Assembly (NCBI GenBank): GCA_005239595.1
Contig: SBBT01000001.1
Coordinates: 1 to 11,962 of the forward strand
Source: Candidatus Troglogloeales bacterium
GTDB lineage: Bacteria; Nitrospirota; Nitrospiria; SBBL01; SBBT01
Direction of reading: 5' to 3'
DNA length: 11,962 bases
Shown here one piece after another: positions 1-7,591 of this stretch (positions are counted from its first letter, which is position 1; every line of letters starts with the position of its first letter). Made by a program: the position numbers and the translations under genes. Below the pieces are notes generated by a model. The model was not told where the DNA came from. It did no database searches and saw nothing but the letters and a program-made list of their open reading frames with translations.

Positions 1-186
1 CCCTCTCTGTTCTGGTGGGTGGCCGGTTTCATCCTTTTCCGTATTTTTGATATCACAAAGCCTCCACCCGCACGTAGTATAGAGCGGCTCCATGGCGGTT
101 TTGGAATTATGGCAGACGACCTCATCGCAGCCGGTTATACGGTTGTACTCCTTCGGTTTGCCGAACAATTCGGAAAGGCTTTATGA
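1..186 (+). CDS. pgpA: Phosphatidylglycerophosphatase A, C-terminal part (5' end outside window)
   Basis: Frame 1 is open from the first base to a TGA at 184-186 and gives 61 residues. PgpA is an inner-membrane enzyme that dephosphorylates phosphatidylglycerophosphate to phosphatidylglycerol. Seen here: a hydrophobic stretch (about residues 3-15), then FRIFDITKPPP, then the signature HGGFGIMADD, which matches the family's conserved FR-FD-KP and HGG-GIM-DD blocks. A last hydrophobic segment (about residues 47-56) would be the final membrane helix. The N-terminal half lies outside the window, so the full length and start cannot be judged. In many bacteria pgpA is followed by cinA and then thpR-recA; here thpR follows directly after 29 bases. 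The family call is confident because the C-terminal signature is distinctive. Confidence 0.88.
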   Translation, partial: PSLFWWVAGFILFRIFDITKPPPARSIERLHGGFGIMADDLIAAGYTVVLLRFAEQFGKAL

Positions 187-215
187 TCCATAGGTGATTT
201 GTATAGCTGAAAAAA

Positions 216-854
216 ATGCGGGGACATGATATAAATGGTCTGGGCGGACGGGAGAAGCGCCGGTTTTTTATTTCCTTAAAGGTACCGGATGAGATTTTAC
301 GGGCATGCGTCGCCTTTCAGAAGAAAGCCTCCCGCATTGCTAAAGAAGAAGGAATTTCGGTTCGGTGGACAGCCCCAAACCAGATTCATTTAACCCTTAT
401 TTTCCTCGGCTGGACTAACTCTATGTTACAGGATCAAATTACGGAGGCCATTTATAACACTTCTTCTGAATCGGAACCGTTTGAAATCAAGATGACAGAA
501 GTGGGGGTCTATCCGGGAATGCAGGCACCCAGGATCCTCTGGGCTGGCCTATCGAAAGAGGTGGGGCTGATGACCTTACAAGAAAAGTTGGCATACCGCC
601 TTGCGGCGCTCGATTTCCCGCTGGAGAAACGCCCCTATCAGCCCCATTTGACATTGGGGCGGGTTAAAGATGCGTCAGGTTTCAAGCGGTTTTTCCAATG
701 GATGGTTCAAGAGGGTGGCCTTTATCCTGAAACAGGCCTGATGAAGCAGATGGCTTTAATGGAAAGCCATACAGACGCTGCGGGTTCAATCTACATTCCC
801 TTGTTTACATCCGTCCTGGGTGAAAAGAAGAGGAACTATAAGGAGGAAGCATGA
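216..854 (+). CDS. thpR: RNA 2',3'-cyclic phosphodiesterase, 2H (LigT/ThpR) family
   Basis: Cytosolic 2H phosphoesterase of 212 residues. Family members open 2',3'-cyclic phosphate RNA ends to 2'-phosphates, and some also show 2'-5' RNA ligase activity. Both catalytic HxT motifs are visible: H58-L-T60 in QIHLTLIFLG and H144-L-T146 in QPHLTLGRV. The family's usual N-terminal strand, here RRFFISLKVPDEI, begins at residue 15, so the protein carries about 13 extra N-terminal residues. ATG at 216 is used because no other in-frame ATG or GTG lies before the conserved region. Its Shine-Dalgarno sequence is poor: the nearest candidate, AGGTGAT at 192-198, is too far upstream. The stop overlaps the recA start (ATGA, 851-854). 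Position just before recA is common for this family. The physiological RNA substrate is unknown. Confidence 0.9.
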   Translation: MRGHDINGLGGREKRRFFISLKVPDEILRACVAFQKKASRIAKEEGISVRWTAPNQIHLTLIFLGWTNSMLQDQITEAIYNTSSESEPFEIKMTEVGVYPGMQAPRILWAGLSKEVGLMTLQEKLAYRLAALDFPLEKRPYQPHLTLGRVKDASGFKRFFQWMVQEGGLYPETGLMKQMALMESHTDAAGSIYIPLFTSVLGEKKRNYKEEA

Positions 855-1909
855 TCGAGAAAGATCAACGGGAGGGCTCCAAAGGAAAGGCGTTGGATCT
901 GGCAATGATGCAGATCGAAAAACAGTTTGGAAAGGGGGCCATCATGAAATTGGGGGCAGGTACGATCGCCGGGCCTGTCCCCGTTATTTCAAGCGGCTCG
1001 CTGGGGCTTGATCTCGCCTTGGGGACCGGGGGGTTCCCGCAAGGTCGGGTCGTTGAGATTTTTGGGCCGGAGTCTTCCGGCAAGACCACCCTTTCGCTGC
1101 ACGTTATTGCCGAGGCGCAAAAAAACGGTGGTGCCGCCGCCTTCATCGATGCGGAACACGCACTGGATATTCAATATGCCGGGCGGCTCGGCGTGAAAAC
1201 CCAGGATCTCTTGATTTCACAGCCGGATACCGGAGAGCAGGCGTTGGAAATTACCGAAACGCTCGTTCGAAGCGGCGCGCTGGACGTCGTGGTGATTGAT
1301 TCGGTAGCGGCCCTGGTCCCCCGGGCGGAGATCGAAGGAGAGATGGGAGACTCCCACATGGGTCTGCAGGCCCGCTTGATGTCCCAGGCGTTAAGAAAAC
1401 TAACGGCAGCCATATCGCGATCTCAAACATGCGTCATCTTCATTAACCAAATTAGGATGAAGATCGGCGTGATGTTTGGAAACCCGGAAACGACCACCGG
1501 CGGAAACGCCTTGAAATTCTACGCATCCGTCCGGCTGGATATCCGCCGTGTGGAGGCCATCAAAGAAGGAACCGAGGTTATTGGAAATCGGGTTCGTGTG
1601 AAAATCGTTAAGAATAAGATGGCCCCCCCCTTTCGTCAGGCGGAGTTTGACGTCCTGTTTAATGTTGGAATTTCCAAGCTGGGGGAAGTGCTCGATCTTG
1701 GCGTGGAGAAAAAAATCATTGAGAAAAGCGGCACCTGGTACGCCTATAAAGGGGAAAAACTGGGCCAGGGGCGGGATCAATCGATGAAGAGCCTGCAGGA
1801 GAATCCCTCCCTTGCCTTAGAGATTGAAAAAACCCTTCGAGAGGTGAGCGGTCTCTTTGTCAGAGAGGGACACGCCGCCTCCAATGCGGGAGAGAAAACA
1901 AAGAAGTAA
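851..1909 (+). CDS. recA: Recombinase RecA
   Basis: RecA forms ATP-dependent filaments on single-stranded DNA, drives strand exchange in homologous recombination and activates LexA self-cleavage. The protein has 352 residues, a normal length. Seen: the N-terminal oligomerisation helix region (LAMMQIEKQFGKGAIMKLG), Walker A GPESSGKTT at residues 72-80, Walker B-like VVVIDSVAALVPRAE, the L1 and L2 DNA-binding loop regions (EGEMGDSHMGLQARLMSQALR and FGNPETTTGGNALKF), and the INQIRMKIG motif between them. The start ATG at 851 has a strong AGGAGG-type ribosome site (about 840-847) and overlaps the thpR stop, suggesting translational coupling. No recX follows; pilT occupies that place. No LexA-box-like operator was recognised close upstream, and the promoter may lie before the window or within thpR. 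Confidence 0.98.
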   Translation: MIEKDQREGSKGKALDLAMMQIEKQFGKGAIMKLGAGTIAGPVPVISSGSLGLDLALGTGGFPQGRVVEIFGPESSGKTTLSLHVIAEAQKNGGAAAFIDAEHALDIQYAGRLGVKTQDLLISQPDTGEQALEITETLVRSGALDVVVIDSVAALVPRAEIEGEMGDSHMGLQARLMSQALRKLTAAISRSQTCVIFINQIRMKIGVMFGNPETTTGGNALKFYASVRLDIRRVEAIKEGTEVIGNRVRVKIVKNKMAPPFRQAEFDVLFNVGISKLGEVLDLGVEKKIIEKSGTWYAYKGEKLGQGRDQSMKSLQENPSLALEIEKTLREVSGLFVREGHAASNAGEKTKK

Positions 1910-1939
1910 ACCGGGAGTATTTCGCGGGATCGACAAACC

Positions 1940-3082
1940 ATGCGTTTGGAAATTGATGCACTGTTAAAAGCGGCTTTGGCACTGGGATCGTCTGATCTCC
2001 ACCTGAAGGTCGGAGCCCGTCCGATGGTGCGGATCAATGGGGTCTTAACGCCTCTGGGAGATATTACCAGGCTTTCCCGTGAAGACGCCTACGAATTGGC
2101 GTATGCCGTGATGAACCCAGCGCAAAAGGGGGAATTTTCGGCCCATTGCGAGGTGGATATGGCGTACAGCGTCTCCGGACTGGGACGGTTCCGCGTCAAT
2201 GTTTTTCAACAGCGAGGAACGGTGGGAATGGCCTTTCGCTCCGTGCCGTTTGAAGTCTTGCCCCTTGAACGGCTTCAGCTTCCTCCGGTCATTAAGAAGC
2301 TTGCGATGGAGCCACGCGGTCTTATCCTGGTAACCGGAACGACCGGGAGCGGAAAATCAACGACCCTGGCCTCCATCATTGACGCCATCAATCGCAATCA
2401 GACGGTGAATATTATTACAATCGAAGATCCGATTGAGTTTCTGCATAAAGATAAAAAAGGGATTGTCAGCCAAAGGGAGGTGGGACAGGACACTGAATCG
2501 TTTCCGATTGCCCTCCGCTCCGCCCTTCGTCAAGACCCGGACGTCATTATGCTCGGCGAGATGCGTGATTTTGACACCGTTTCGACCGCGTTGGTGGCGG
2601 CCGAGACCGGCCATCTGGTCCTCTCCACCCTCCATACCCTTGACGCGAGCGAGACGATCAACCGGATTGTGATGGTCTTCCCTCCCCATCAGCAGAAACA
2701 GATCCGCCTGCAGCTGGCCTCCGTGATTCGTGGCATTATTTCGATGCGCCTGATCCCTTCCGCCGATGGTAAACGCCGTCTTCCGGCGGTGGAGGTGATG
2801 GTTTCCACACAAACAATTCGGGAAGCCATTATCGATCCCGATAAAACGCGGAACATCCCCGACATCATTGAGGCGGGAACATCCCAATACGGAATGCAGA
2901 CGTTTGACCATGCGCTCTACGAGCGTCTGAAAAAAGAAGAGATTACGTACGAAGAAGCGATGAATTGGGCCAGCAACCCCGAGAACTTTGCCTTAAAGGT
3001 GAGCGGCATTCAATCTACCAGTGAAAGCTGGGAAGAGGAACGGGCCAAAGAGGAACCCAACCATAAAATCGGGCGTTTTTAG
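1940..3082 (+). CDS. pilT: Type IV pilus retraction ATPase, PilT family
   Basis: Cytoplasmic hexameric ATPase that powers type IV pilus retraction and so twitching motility, DNA uptake and surface sensing. In order: N-terminal PAS-like domain with SSDLHLKVGARP (residues 17-28), Walker A GTTGSGKST (133-141), Asp box IEDPIEF (161-167), Walker B VIMLGEMRD (202-210), His box GHLVLSTLHT (224-233). The usual AIRNLIRE-type motif near the C-terminus appears as TIREAIID (292-299). The protein has 380 residues, longer than the roughly 345 of proteobacterial PilT; the tail ASNPENFALKVSGI followed by a charged end is the extra part, and resembles PilT/PilU relatives in delta-type lineages. Start ATG 1940 follows recA after 30 bases with a weak ribosome site. 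No other pilus gene is nearby, so PilT versus PilU is not settled, though the core motifs favour PilT. Confidence 0.93.
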   Translation: MRLEIDALLKAALALGSSDLHLKVGARPMVRINGVLTPLGDITRLSREDAYELAYAVMNPAQKGEFSAHCEVDMAYSVSGLGRFRVNVFQQRGTVGMAFRSVPFEVLPLERLQLPPVIKKLAMEPRGLILVTGTTGSGKSTTLASIIDAINRNQTVNIITIEDPIEFLHKDKKGIVSQREVGQDTESFPIALRSALRQDPDVIMLGEMRDFDTVSTALVAAETGHLVLSTLHTLDASETINRIVMVFPPHQQKQIRLQLASVIRGIISMRLIPSADGKRRLPAVEVMVSTQTIREAIIDPDKTRNIPDIIEAGTSQYGMQTFDHALYERLKKEEITYEEAMNWASNPENFALKVSGIQSTSESWEEERAKEEPNHKIGRF

Positions 3083-3109
3083 ACGGCAGTCTTTTTTAAG
3101 GCCTGCCGT
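3083..3109 (+). promoter_or_regulatory. Hairpin in the pilT-alaS gap, just upstream of the alaS start
   Basis: ACGGCAG at 3083-3089 is a perfect inverted match of CTGCCGT at 3103-3109. Inside the loop, CTT (3091-3093) can also pair with AAG (3098-3100) around a T4 loop, giving a two-part stem with a small internal loop. The structure begins right after the pilT stop and ends 16 bases before the alaS ATG. No T-run follows the stem, so it is not a standard intrinsic terminator. It could be an attenuator, an mRNA processing or stability element, or a protein-binding site; the sequence does not say which. Pairing is seen directly, the regulatory role is inference. Confidence 0.35.
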
Positions 3110-3125
3110 TGTGAAGGCTTTCTCC

Positions 3126-5789
3126 ATGACCTCATCGGAAATTCGGTCTCAATTTGTAAATGCCTTCAAGGAATGGGGTCATACCGATATCCCAAGCGCC
3201 TCTTTGGTCCCGAAAGGCGATCCGACCCTCCTGTTCACCAATGCGGGAATGGTTCAATTTAAAACGGCCTTTTTGGGCGAGGAGACACCCCCCTATCGGC
3301 GGGCCGTTTCATACCAGAAATGTGTCCGTGCCGGCGGGAAACATAACGATCTGGAGAATGTCGGTCAGACGGCGCGGCATCATACCTTTTTTGAGATGCT
3401 AGGGAATTTTTCTTTTGGAGATTACTTTAAAGGAGAGGCGGTCTCCTTCGCGTGGAAACTGATCACCCGCCGGCTGCAGATGGACCCTTCACGGCTGTGG
3501 GTCACGGTCTATCAGGACGATGATGAGGCGGAAACCCTCTGGCGAAACCACCTGCCGGCCGGCCGGATTATCCGGCTGGGAAAGGAAGATAACTTCTGGC
3601 AGATGGCGGAGACCGGGCCCTGCGGCCCCTGTTCTGAAATATTGATCGATCAGGGGGAGATTTTACACCCGGATTGTCCCGGTATCGGCCGATGCAACTG
3701 CGACCGATATCTTGAAATCTGGAACCTGGTCTTCATGCAATATAACCGCGACCAGAGCGGTGCCTGTACCCCGCTCCCAAAACCGAGCATCGACACTGGA
3801 ATGGGCTTGGAACGGGTTACTGCGGTCTGCCAGGGAGTAGACAGCAATTATAAAACCGATCTTTTCTATCCCATTTTCCAGGCGATCGGTCGGGAGGCCA
3901 AAAAATCGGCGGAGGAGGTCTTATCCACCCAGGCCGGTCGCGTGGTCGCCGACCATCTTCGTGCCATCACATTCCTGGTCAGCGACGGGGTCCGTCCCGC
4001 AAATGAGGGACGCGGCTACGTCCTCCGCCGCATTCTTCGCCGGGCAGCCCGTTTTGGAATAAAACTTGGGCTCAACGACCCCTTCCTTCATAAACTCTCC
4101 GGGGAGGTCGTTCATCAAATGTCGGCCCCTTATCCCGATTTAATCCGGAACCGAGAGGAAATTGCACAGGTTGTTTTGGCGGAAGAGGAACGCTTCATCC
4201 ATACCCTCAATCGTGGGGTGCCCCTTTTGGAAGAGGTCATTGCGAAGCTGAAACGAGGGGGAGAGACAGTCATTCCAGGCTCGGCCCTCTTTACCCTCTA
4301 CGACACCTACGGTTTTCCGATCGATCTTGCCATGGATATTGCGAAAGAGGAAGGGTTGCATCTTGATGAAACGGGATTCCATACCGAGATGGAGGCCCAG
4401 AAAGAACGGGCGCGGCGATCATGGGTTGGTATGGGAGATCCCCTTGAGGCAGACCGGCAGATTTATCGGGAGGTGCACCAGGCCGTGGGGAACACCCTCT
4501 TTACCGGCTATGAACACCTTGAAGAAGAGGTCACCCTTCTTGCGATCTTCAAAAACAGTCTCCCATCACCATCGGCAGTGGCAGGAGAGGCGGTTGAACT
4601 GATCTTGTCTCCGACCCCGTTTTACGGAGAGGCGGGAGGGCAGGTCGGAGATTGCGGCCTCCTGTCGTCCGGCAGCGCGATGGTGGAAATCGAGGGGACG
4701 GTCAAACCGCTTCCCGATCTTTATATCCATCGTGGCAAAGTGATCGAGGGGGAGATCAGGGTAAACTCGGTTTACCACGCATCAGTCGATTCGAAAGCCC
4801 GTCAAAACACCGCCCGAAACCATACAGCCACACATCTTCTTCACGCGACCTTAAGAGAGTTGTTGGGAGATCATGTCCGTCAGGCGGGGTCGTTGGTCGC
4901 CCCGGATCGTCTCCGGTTTGATTTTTATCACTTCTCGCCGCTCTCCGACAAGGAGATCGATCGAATTGAAGAACGCGTCAATGAGCGAATTTGGGCAAAT
5001 TTAAGGGTAGACACCGAACTCATGGAGATCAACGAAGCGATAGCCACAGGGGCGATGGCCCTCTTCGGGGAGAAATATGGCAATCAGGTGCGTGTGGTCC
5101 GTGTCTCTGATTTCAGCAAGGAGTTGTGCGGGGGAACGCACTGCCATGGGACGGGAGAGATCGGCCTGTTAAAAATTTCCCGCGAAAGCAGCGTGGCTTC
5201 CGGAATTCGGCGTATCGAGGCGTTGACCGGCCCGGCGACGCGCCAGTGGATCAATCATCGGGAGCAGACCCTTTACTCGGTTTCGAACCTTTTTAAAAGC
5301 AGGCCGGAGGATCTGATCGAGAAGGCGGCCCGAATGATCGCACAATCACAAGAGAAAGACCGTGAAATAGAACGGCTTAGATCACAGCGGTTCCGCGCCG
5401 AAGACCCGCTATCGAGAATCCGAAAGATAGGAGACGTTTCTCTCTTGGCCGAGAAGATAGAGCCTTCAGAAATTAAAGAAGTGCGTGCACATGCCGATCG
5501 CCTGCGGGAATTAATCCGGTCTGGTATTGTGATTGTCGGCGCCGCGGCCCCTACCGGAGAGAAGCTTTCGCTGGTGGTGATGGTGACATCCGATTTGACT
5601 TCTCATTTTCCAGCGGATAAGATTGTAAAAGAATTGGCAGTGCTGGTCGAAGGATCGGGGGGAGGAAAGGCGGATATGGCCCAGGCCGGCGGACGGAAGG
5701 TGGAAAGTCTAGATCGGGCCCTCGACCAATCGCTGGAAGTGGTTGAAAAACTTAAAAAGCAATCGCCTTCATTTTCCCCTCCTCCTTGA
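3126..5789 (+). CDS. alaS: Alanyl-tRNA synthetase
   Basis: Class II synthetase charging tRNA-Ala with alanine and hydrolysing misacylated tRNA; 887 residues, close to the E. coli length of 876. Seen: class II catalytic core with QTARHHTFFEMLGNFSFGDY (81-100), CGPCSEI (166-172) and DRYLEIWNLVFMQ (193-205); tRNA-recognition helices around LRRILRRAARFG (300-311); editing domain with zinc-type tetrad H566, H570, C668, H672 (HTATH and CGGTH); a coiled-coil linker (about 722-758); and the C-Ala domain with GSGGGKADMAQAGG (843-856). The frame is open back to 3021 inside pilT, but the family N-terminus starts at ATG 3126, which has AAGG 8 bases upstream. GTG 3111 is a possible alternative. The last codons (SPPP) contain a CCTCCTT that complements the next gene's ribosome site. 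All catalytic and editing residues look intact. Confidence 0.97.
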   Translation: MTSSEIRSQFVNAFKEWGHTDIPSASLVPKGDPTLLFTNAGMVQFKTAFLGEETPPYRRAVSYQKCVRAGGKHNDLENVGQTARHHTFFEMLGNFSFGDYFKGEAVSFAWKLITRRLQMDPSRLWVTVYQDDDEAETLWRNHLPAGRIIRLGKEDNFWQMAETGPCGPCSEILIDQGEILHPDCPGIGRCNCDRYLEIWNLVFMQYNRDQSGACTPLPKPSIDTGMGLERVTAVCQGVDSNYKTDLFYPIFQAIGREAKKSAEEVLSTQAGRVVADHLRAITFLVSDGVRPANEGRGYVLRRILRRAARFGIKLGLNDPFLHKLSGEVVHQMSAPYPDLIRNREEIAQVVLAEEERFIHTLNRGVPLLEEVIAKLKRGGETVIPGSALFTLYDTYGFPIDLAMDIAKEEGLHLDETGFHTEMEAQKERARRSWVGMGDPLEADRQIYREVHQAVGNTLFTGYEHLEEEVTLLAIFKNSLPSPSAVAGEAVELILSPTPFYGEAGGQVGDCGLLSSGSAMVEIEGTVKPLPDLYIHRGKVIEGEIRVNSVYHASVDSKARQNTARNHTATHLLHATLRELLGDHVRQAGSLVAPDRLRFDFYHFSPLSDKEIDRIEERVNERIWANLRVDTELMEINEAIATGAMALFGEKYGNQVRVVRVSDFSKELCGGTHCHGTGEIGLLKISRESSVASGIRRIEALTGPATRQWINHREQTLYSVSNLFKSRPEDLIEKAARMIAQSQEKDREIERLRSQRFRAEDPLSRIRKIGDVSLLAEKIEPSEIKEVRAHADRLRELIRSGIVIVGAAAPTGEKLSLVVMVTSDLTSHFPADKIVKELAVLVEGSGGGKADMAQAGGRKVESLDRALDQSLEVVEKLKKQSPSFSPPP

Positions 5790-5810
5790 TGGGGGGATGG
5801 CATAAGGAGG
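5781..5810 (+). promoter_or_regulatory. Possible Shine-Dalgarno-masking hairpin for the phasin-like gene
   Basis: CCTCCTT at 5781-5787, the last alaS codons plus the first base of its stop, is an exact complement of AAGGAGG at 5804-5810. That AAGGAGG is the strong ribosome site lying 5 bases before ATG 5816. The 16-base loop would hold the rest of the alaS stop and a G-rich stretch, and a further G5788-T5803 wobble could add one pair. A ribosome finishing alaS would melt the stem, so the arrangement could couple translation of the phasin-like gene to that of alaS. The AAGGAGG also decides the start at 5816 over the upstream TTG 5786 and ATG 5789. Pairing is seen; coupling is inference. Confidence 0.4.
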
Positions 5811-5815
5811 TCTTT

Positions 5816-6118
5816 ATGTTTACCACGCTTAAGAAAGCCGCTCTCGTCGGACTCGGTCTTACACAACAAGCAAAAGAGACGGTTTCCGCCCTCGCAAGAA
5901 AGGGGGAGGAGAATCAATCGGAGGAGGCCGTTCGGGTAAAAGCCTTTTTTGAATCGGCGGAAAAAGGGGAACACGCATGCAGCCAGAAATTAGATGACCT
6001 CTGCCAGAGGATCACAAGAGGCGTCAAACTTCCGATGCGCACCGATATCGACCGATTGAAAAAAGATCTGGCCGACCTTGCCGCGGAAGTCACTCAATTG
6101 AAGGAACATCGGGGATAG
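5816..6118 (+). CDS. Phasin-like coiled-coil protein (PHA granule-associated/regulator family)
   Basis: Small helical protein of 100 residues starting MFTTLKKAALVGLGLTQQAK, a hydrophobic or amphipathic N-terminal helix (about 4-28). A charged middle region (30-72) follows, then a coiled coil (about 76-97) with I78, L81, L85, L88, V92 and L95 at heptad-like spacing. This layout resembles the short phasin-like proteins annotated as polyhydroxyalkanoate synthesis regulator/phasin family. Members of such families coat storage granules, but many in this short class lack any shown link to PHA, and no PHA synthase gene is visible here. ATG 5816 is chosen for its AAGGAGG 5 bases upstream; starting at TTG 5786 or ATG 5789 would add about ten residues with no ribosome site. 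It ends one base before mltG. Family assignment is moderate; function is uncertain. Confidence 0.68.
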   Translation: MFTTLKKAALVGLGLTQQAKETVSALARKGEENQSEEAVRVKAFFESAEKGEHACSQKLDDLCQRITRGVKLPMRTDIDRLKKDLADLAAEVTQLKEHRG

Positions 6119-6119
6119 G

Positions 6120-7115
6120 ATGAAATGGTGGGCTATCCTTTCCGCCCTTCTCCTCGTCATTGCCGCAGGGACCTACCAAGGTGTTTCTTTTCTTAACCAT
6201 TCCCCCTCATCGCGCGAAATTTATAAAACAATCGACATACCAGAAGGAGCCTCTTTTCGTCTGGTCTCGGATCTTCTGGCGAATGAAGGACTGATCACAA
6301 ACCGCATCTATTTCGGCCTTCTCGCCCGGTGGGCCCAAAAAGACAAAAAAGTAAAATCGGGGGAATATGCGCTCCATACCGGCATGCGTCCGATGGAACT
6401 CCTCGATCGTCTCGTGGAAGGGAGAGTTCTGTTGCGCCGGGTGGTCGCTCCCGAAGGGGCCACGTCTTACGAAATCGGAGAAATTTTAGACAAGACCGGT
6501 CTTGTCGCCTCCGACCTCTTTTACGAGGTTGTTCATAATCCGGTACTGCTTGACGAATTCGGCTTGGAGGGTGAGAGCCTGGAAGGGTATCTCTTTCCAG
6601 ATACCTATCACTTTGCAAAGAGAACTCCCACAATTGAAATCGTCAAACAGATGGTAACCAAGTTTAAAACGGTCTATGACGAGTCGTTCCAAAGACGGGC
6701 CGATGACCTCGGCATGACCCAAAACCAGGTGGTGACGCTGGCGTCCATTATAGAAAAAGAGACGGCCCATCCATCCGAGCGGACACTCATCTCCGCCGTG
6801 TTTCATAACAGGCTCAAACGAAATATGCCCCTTCAGAGTGATCCGACCGTTATTTTCGCCATTAAGGACTTTAATGGAAATCTCACGCGAAAGGATTTGT
6901 CTACCCCCTCTCCCTATAACACCTATCTGATCAAAGGGCTTCCTCCCGGTCCGATCGCAAATCCAGGGAGAGAAGCGCTGTATGCCGTTCTTTATCCCGA
7001 AGAAGTGGATTATCTCTATTTTGTCTCTAAAAACAACGGCACGCACCACTTCTCCCGCACACTTTCCGAACATAATGCCGCGGTCAATCTCTATCAGAGG
7101 AGGAAGGTGTCGTGA
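6120..7115 (+). CDS. mltG: Endolytic transglycosylase MltG (YceG-like)
   Basis: Inner-membrane lytic transglycosylase that cuts nascent peptidoglycan strands within the chain and is thought to set glycan length. The protein has 331 residues. Seen: one N-terminal membrane anchor (about residues 4-20), a LysM-like region around IDIPEGASFRLVSDLLANEG (38-57), then the YceG catalytic domain with LEGYLFPDTYHF (154-165), ASIIEKET (208-215), FHNRL (228-232), LQSDPTVIFAI (238-248), PSPYNTYLIKGLPPGPIANPG and YFVSKNNGTHHFS. E212 in ASIIEKET matches the catalytic glutamate (E218 of E. coli MltG). Start ATG 6120 follows the phasin-like stop by one base with only a weak ribosome site, pointing to translational coupling. 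The stop overlaps the next gene's GTG. Confidence 0.95.
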   Translation: MKWWAILSALLLVIAAGTYQGVSFLNHSPSSREIYKTIDIPEGASFRLVSDLLANEGLITNRIYFGLLARWAQKDKKVKSGEYALHTGMRPMELLDRLVEGRVLLRRVVAPEGATSYEIGEILDKTGLVASDLFYEVVHNPVLLDEFGLEGESLEGYLFPDTYHFAKRTPTIEIVKQMVTKFKTVYDESFQRRADDLGMTQNQVVTLASIIEKETAHPSERTLISAVFHNRLKRNMPLQSDPTVIFAIKDFNGNLTRKDLSTPSPYNTYLIKGLPPGPIANPGREALYAVLYPEEVDYLYFVSKNNGTHHFSRTLSEHNAAVNLYQRRKVS

Positions 7116-7591
7116 CGATGGGCGACTCGCCGCAATATGAGAAACGGCTCACGGCTTTGGGCCTGGTGCTTCCCCCCGCACCCAAACCGGTAGCGGCCTA
7201 TCTTCCGGCTGTTCGAAGTGGAAACCTGCTGTTTTTGTCTGGGATGCTCCCTTTTGTAGATGGCAAGCTGGCCTATTGTGGGAAGGTCGGTAAAGATTTA
7301 ACCGCAGAGCAGGGTCAGCAGGGGGCCAAAATTGCCCTGTTAAACGCCCTCTCTGTCGTGAAAACCGAATGCGGCTCGCTCGATCAAGTTGTACAGATTG
7401 TCCGGATGGCCGTCTATGTCGCCTCGGCAGACCAGTTTTTTGAACAATCGTCCGTCGCCAATGGCGCATCGGAACTCCTGGTTCAGATTTTCGGGGAAAG
7501 GGGCCGTCATGCCCGTCTGGCGTTGGGGGCGTCCACACTGCCGCTTAATTCTCCCCTTGAGATTGAAATGATCATTGAAGTTACCCCATAA
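7112..7591 (+). CDS. RidA (YjgF/YER057c/UK114) family protein
   Basis: Cytosolic protein of up to 159 residues. RidA-type members hydrolyse reactive enamine/imine intermediates such as 2-aminoacrylate, protecting PLP enzymes; other subfamilies have different or unknown activity. The family core is clear: GNLLFLSGMLPF (37-48), a long helix with AKIALLNALSVVK (72-84), VRMAVYVAS (97-105), and the C-terminal HARLALGASTLPLNSPLEIEM (133-153). R135 aligns with the substrate-binding arginine of RidA (R105 in E. coli), and E150/E152 lie in the conserved strand. The roughly 20-residue N-terminal extension and overall length fit the longer YjgF-like subgroup, so true RidA activity is not certain. Start is GTG 7112 (GTGA overlap with mltG, AGGAGG 8 bases upstream) or ATG 7118; the difference is two residues. 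Confidence 0.9.
   Translation: MTMGDSPQYEKRLTALGLVLPPAPKPVAAYLPAVRSGNLLFLSGMLPFVDGKLAYCGKVGKDLTAEQGQQGAKIALLNALSVVKTECGSLDQVVQIVRMAVYVASADQFFEQSSVANGASELLVQIFGERGRHARLALGASTLPLNSPLEIEMIIEVTP

Noticed and set aside
2357..2911. Reverse-strand open frame of 184 codons within pilT
   Set aside because: It is antisense to the PilT ATPase core and has a His/Asn/Gly-rich composition typical of a shadow frame.
3021..3125. Extended N-terminus for alaS starting inside pilT
   Set aside because: The extra 35 residues are out-of-frame pilT sequence and do not resemble AlaRS. The family N-terminus starts at ATG 3126.
4760..4776. Perfect 7-base inverted repeat GGTAAAC-TCG-GTTTACC
   Set aside because: It lies inside the alaS editing-domain coding region with no T-tract or gene boundary nearby. 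A single short hairpin in 12 kb is expected by chance.
6486..7073. Reverse-strand open frame of 195 codons within mltG
   Set aside because: It is fully antisense to conserved MltG catalytic-domain codons, with no ribosome site or recognisable domain.
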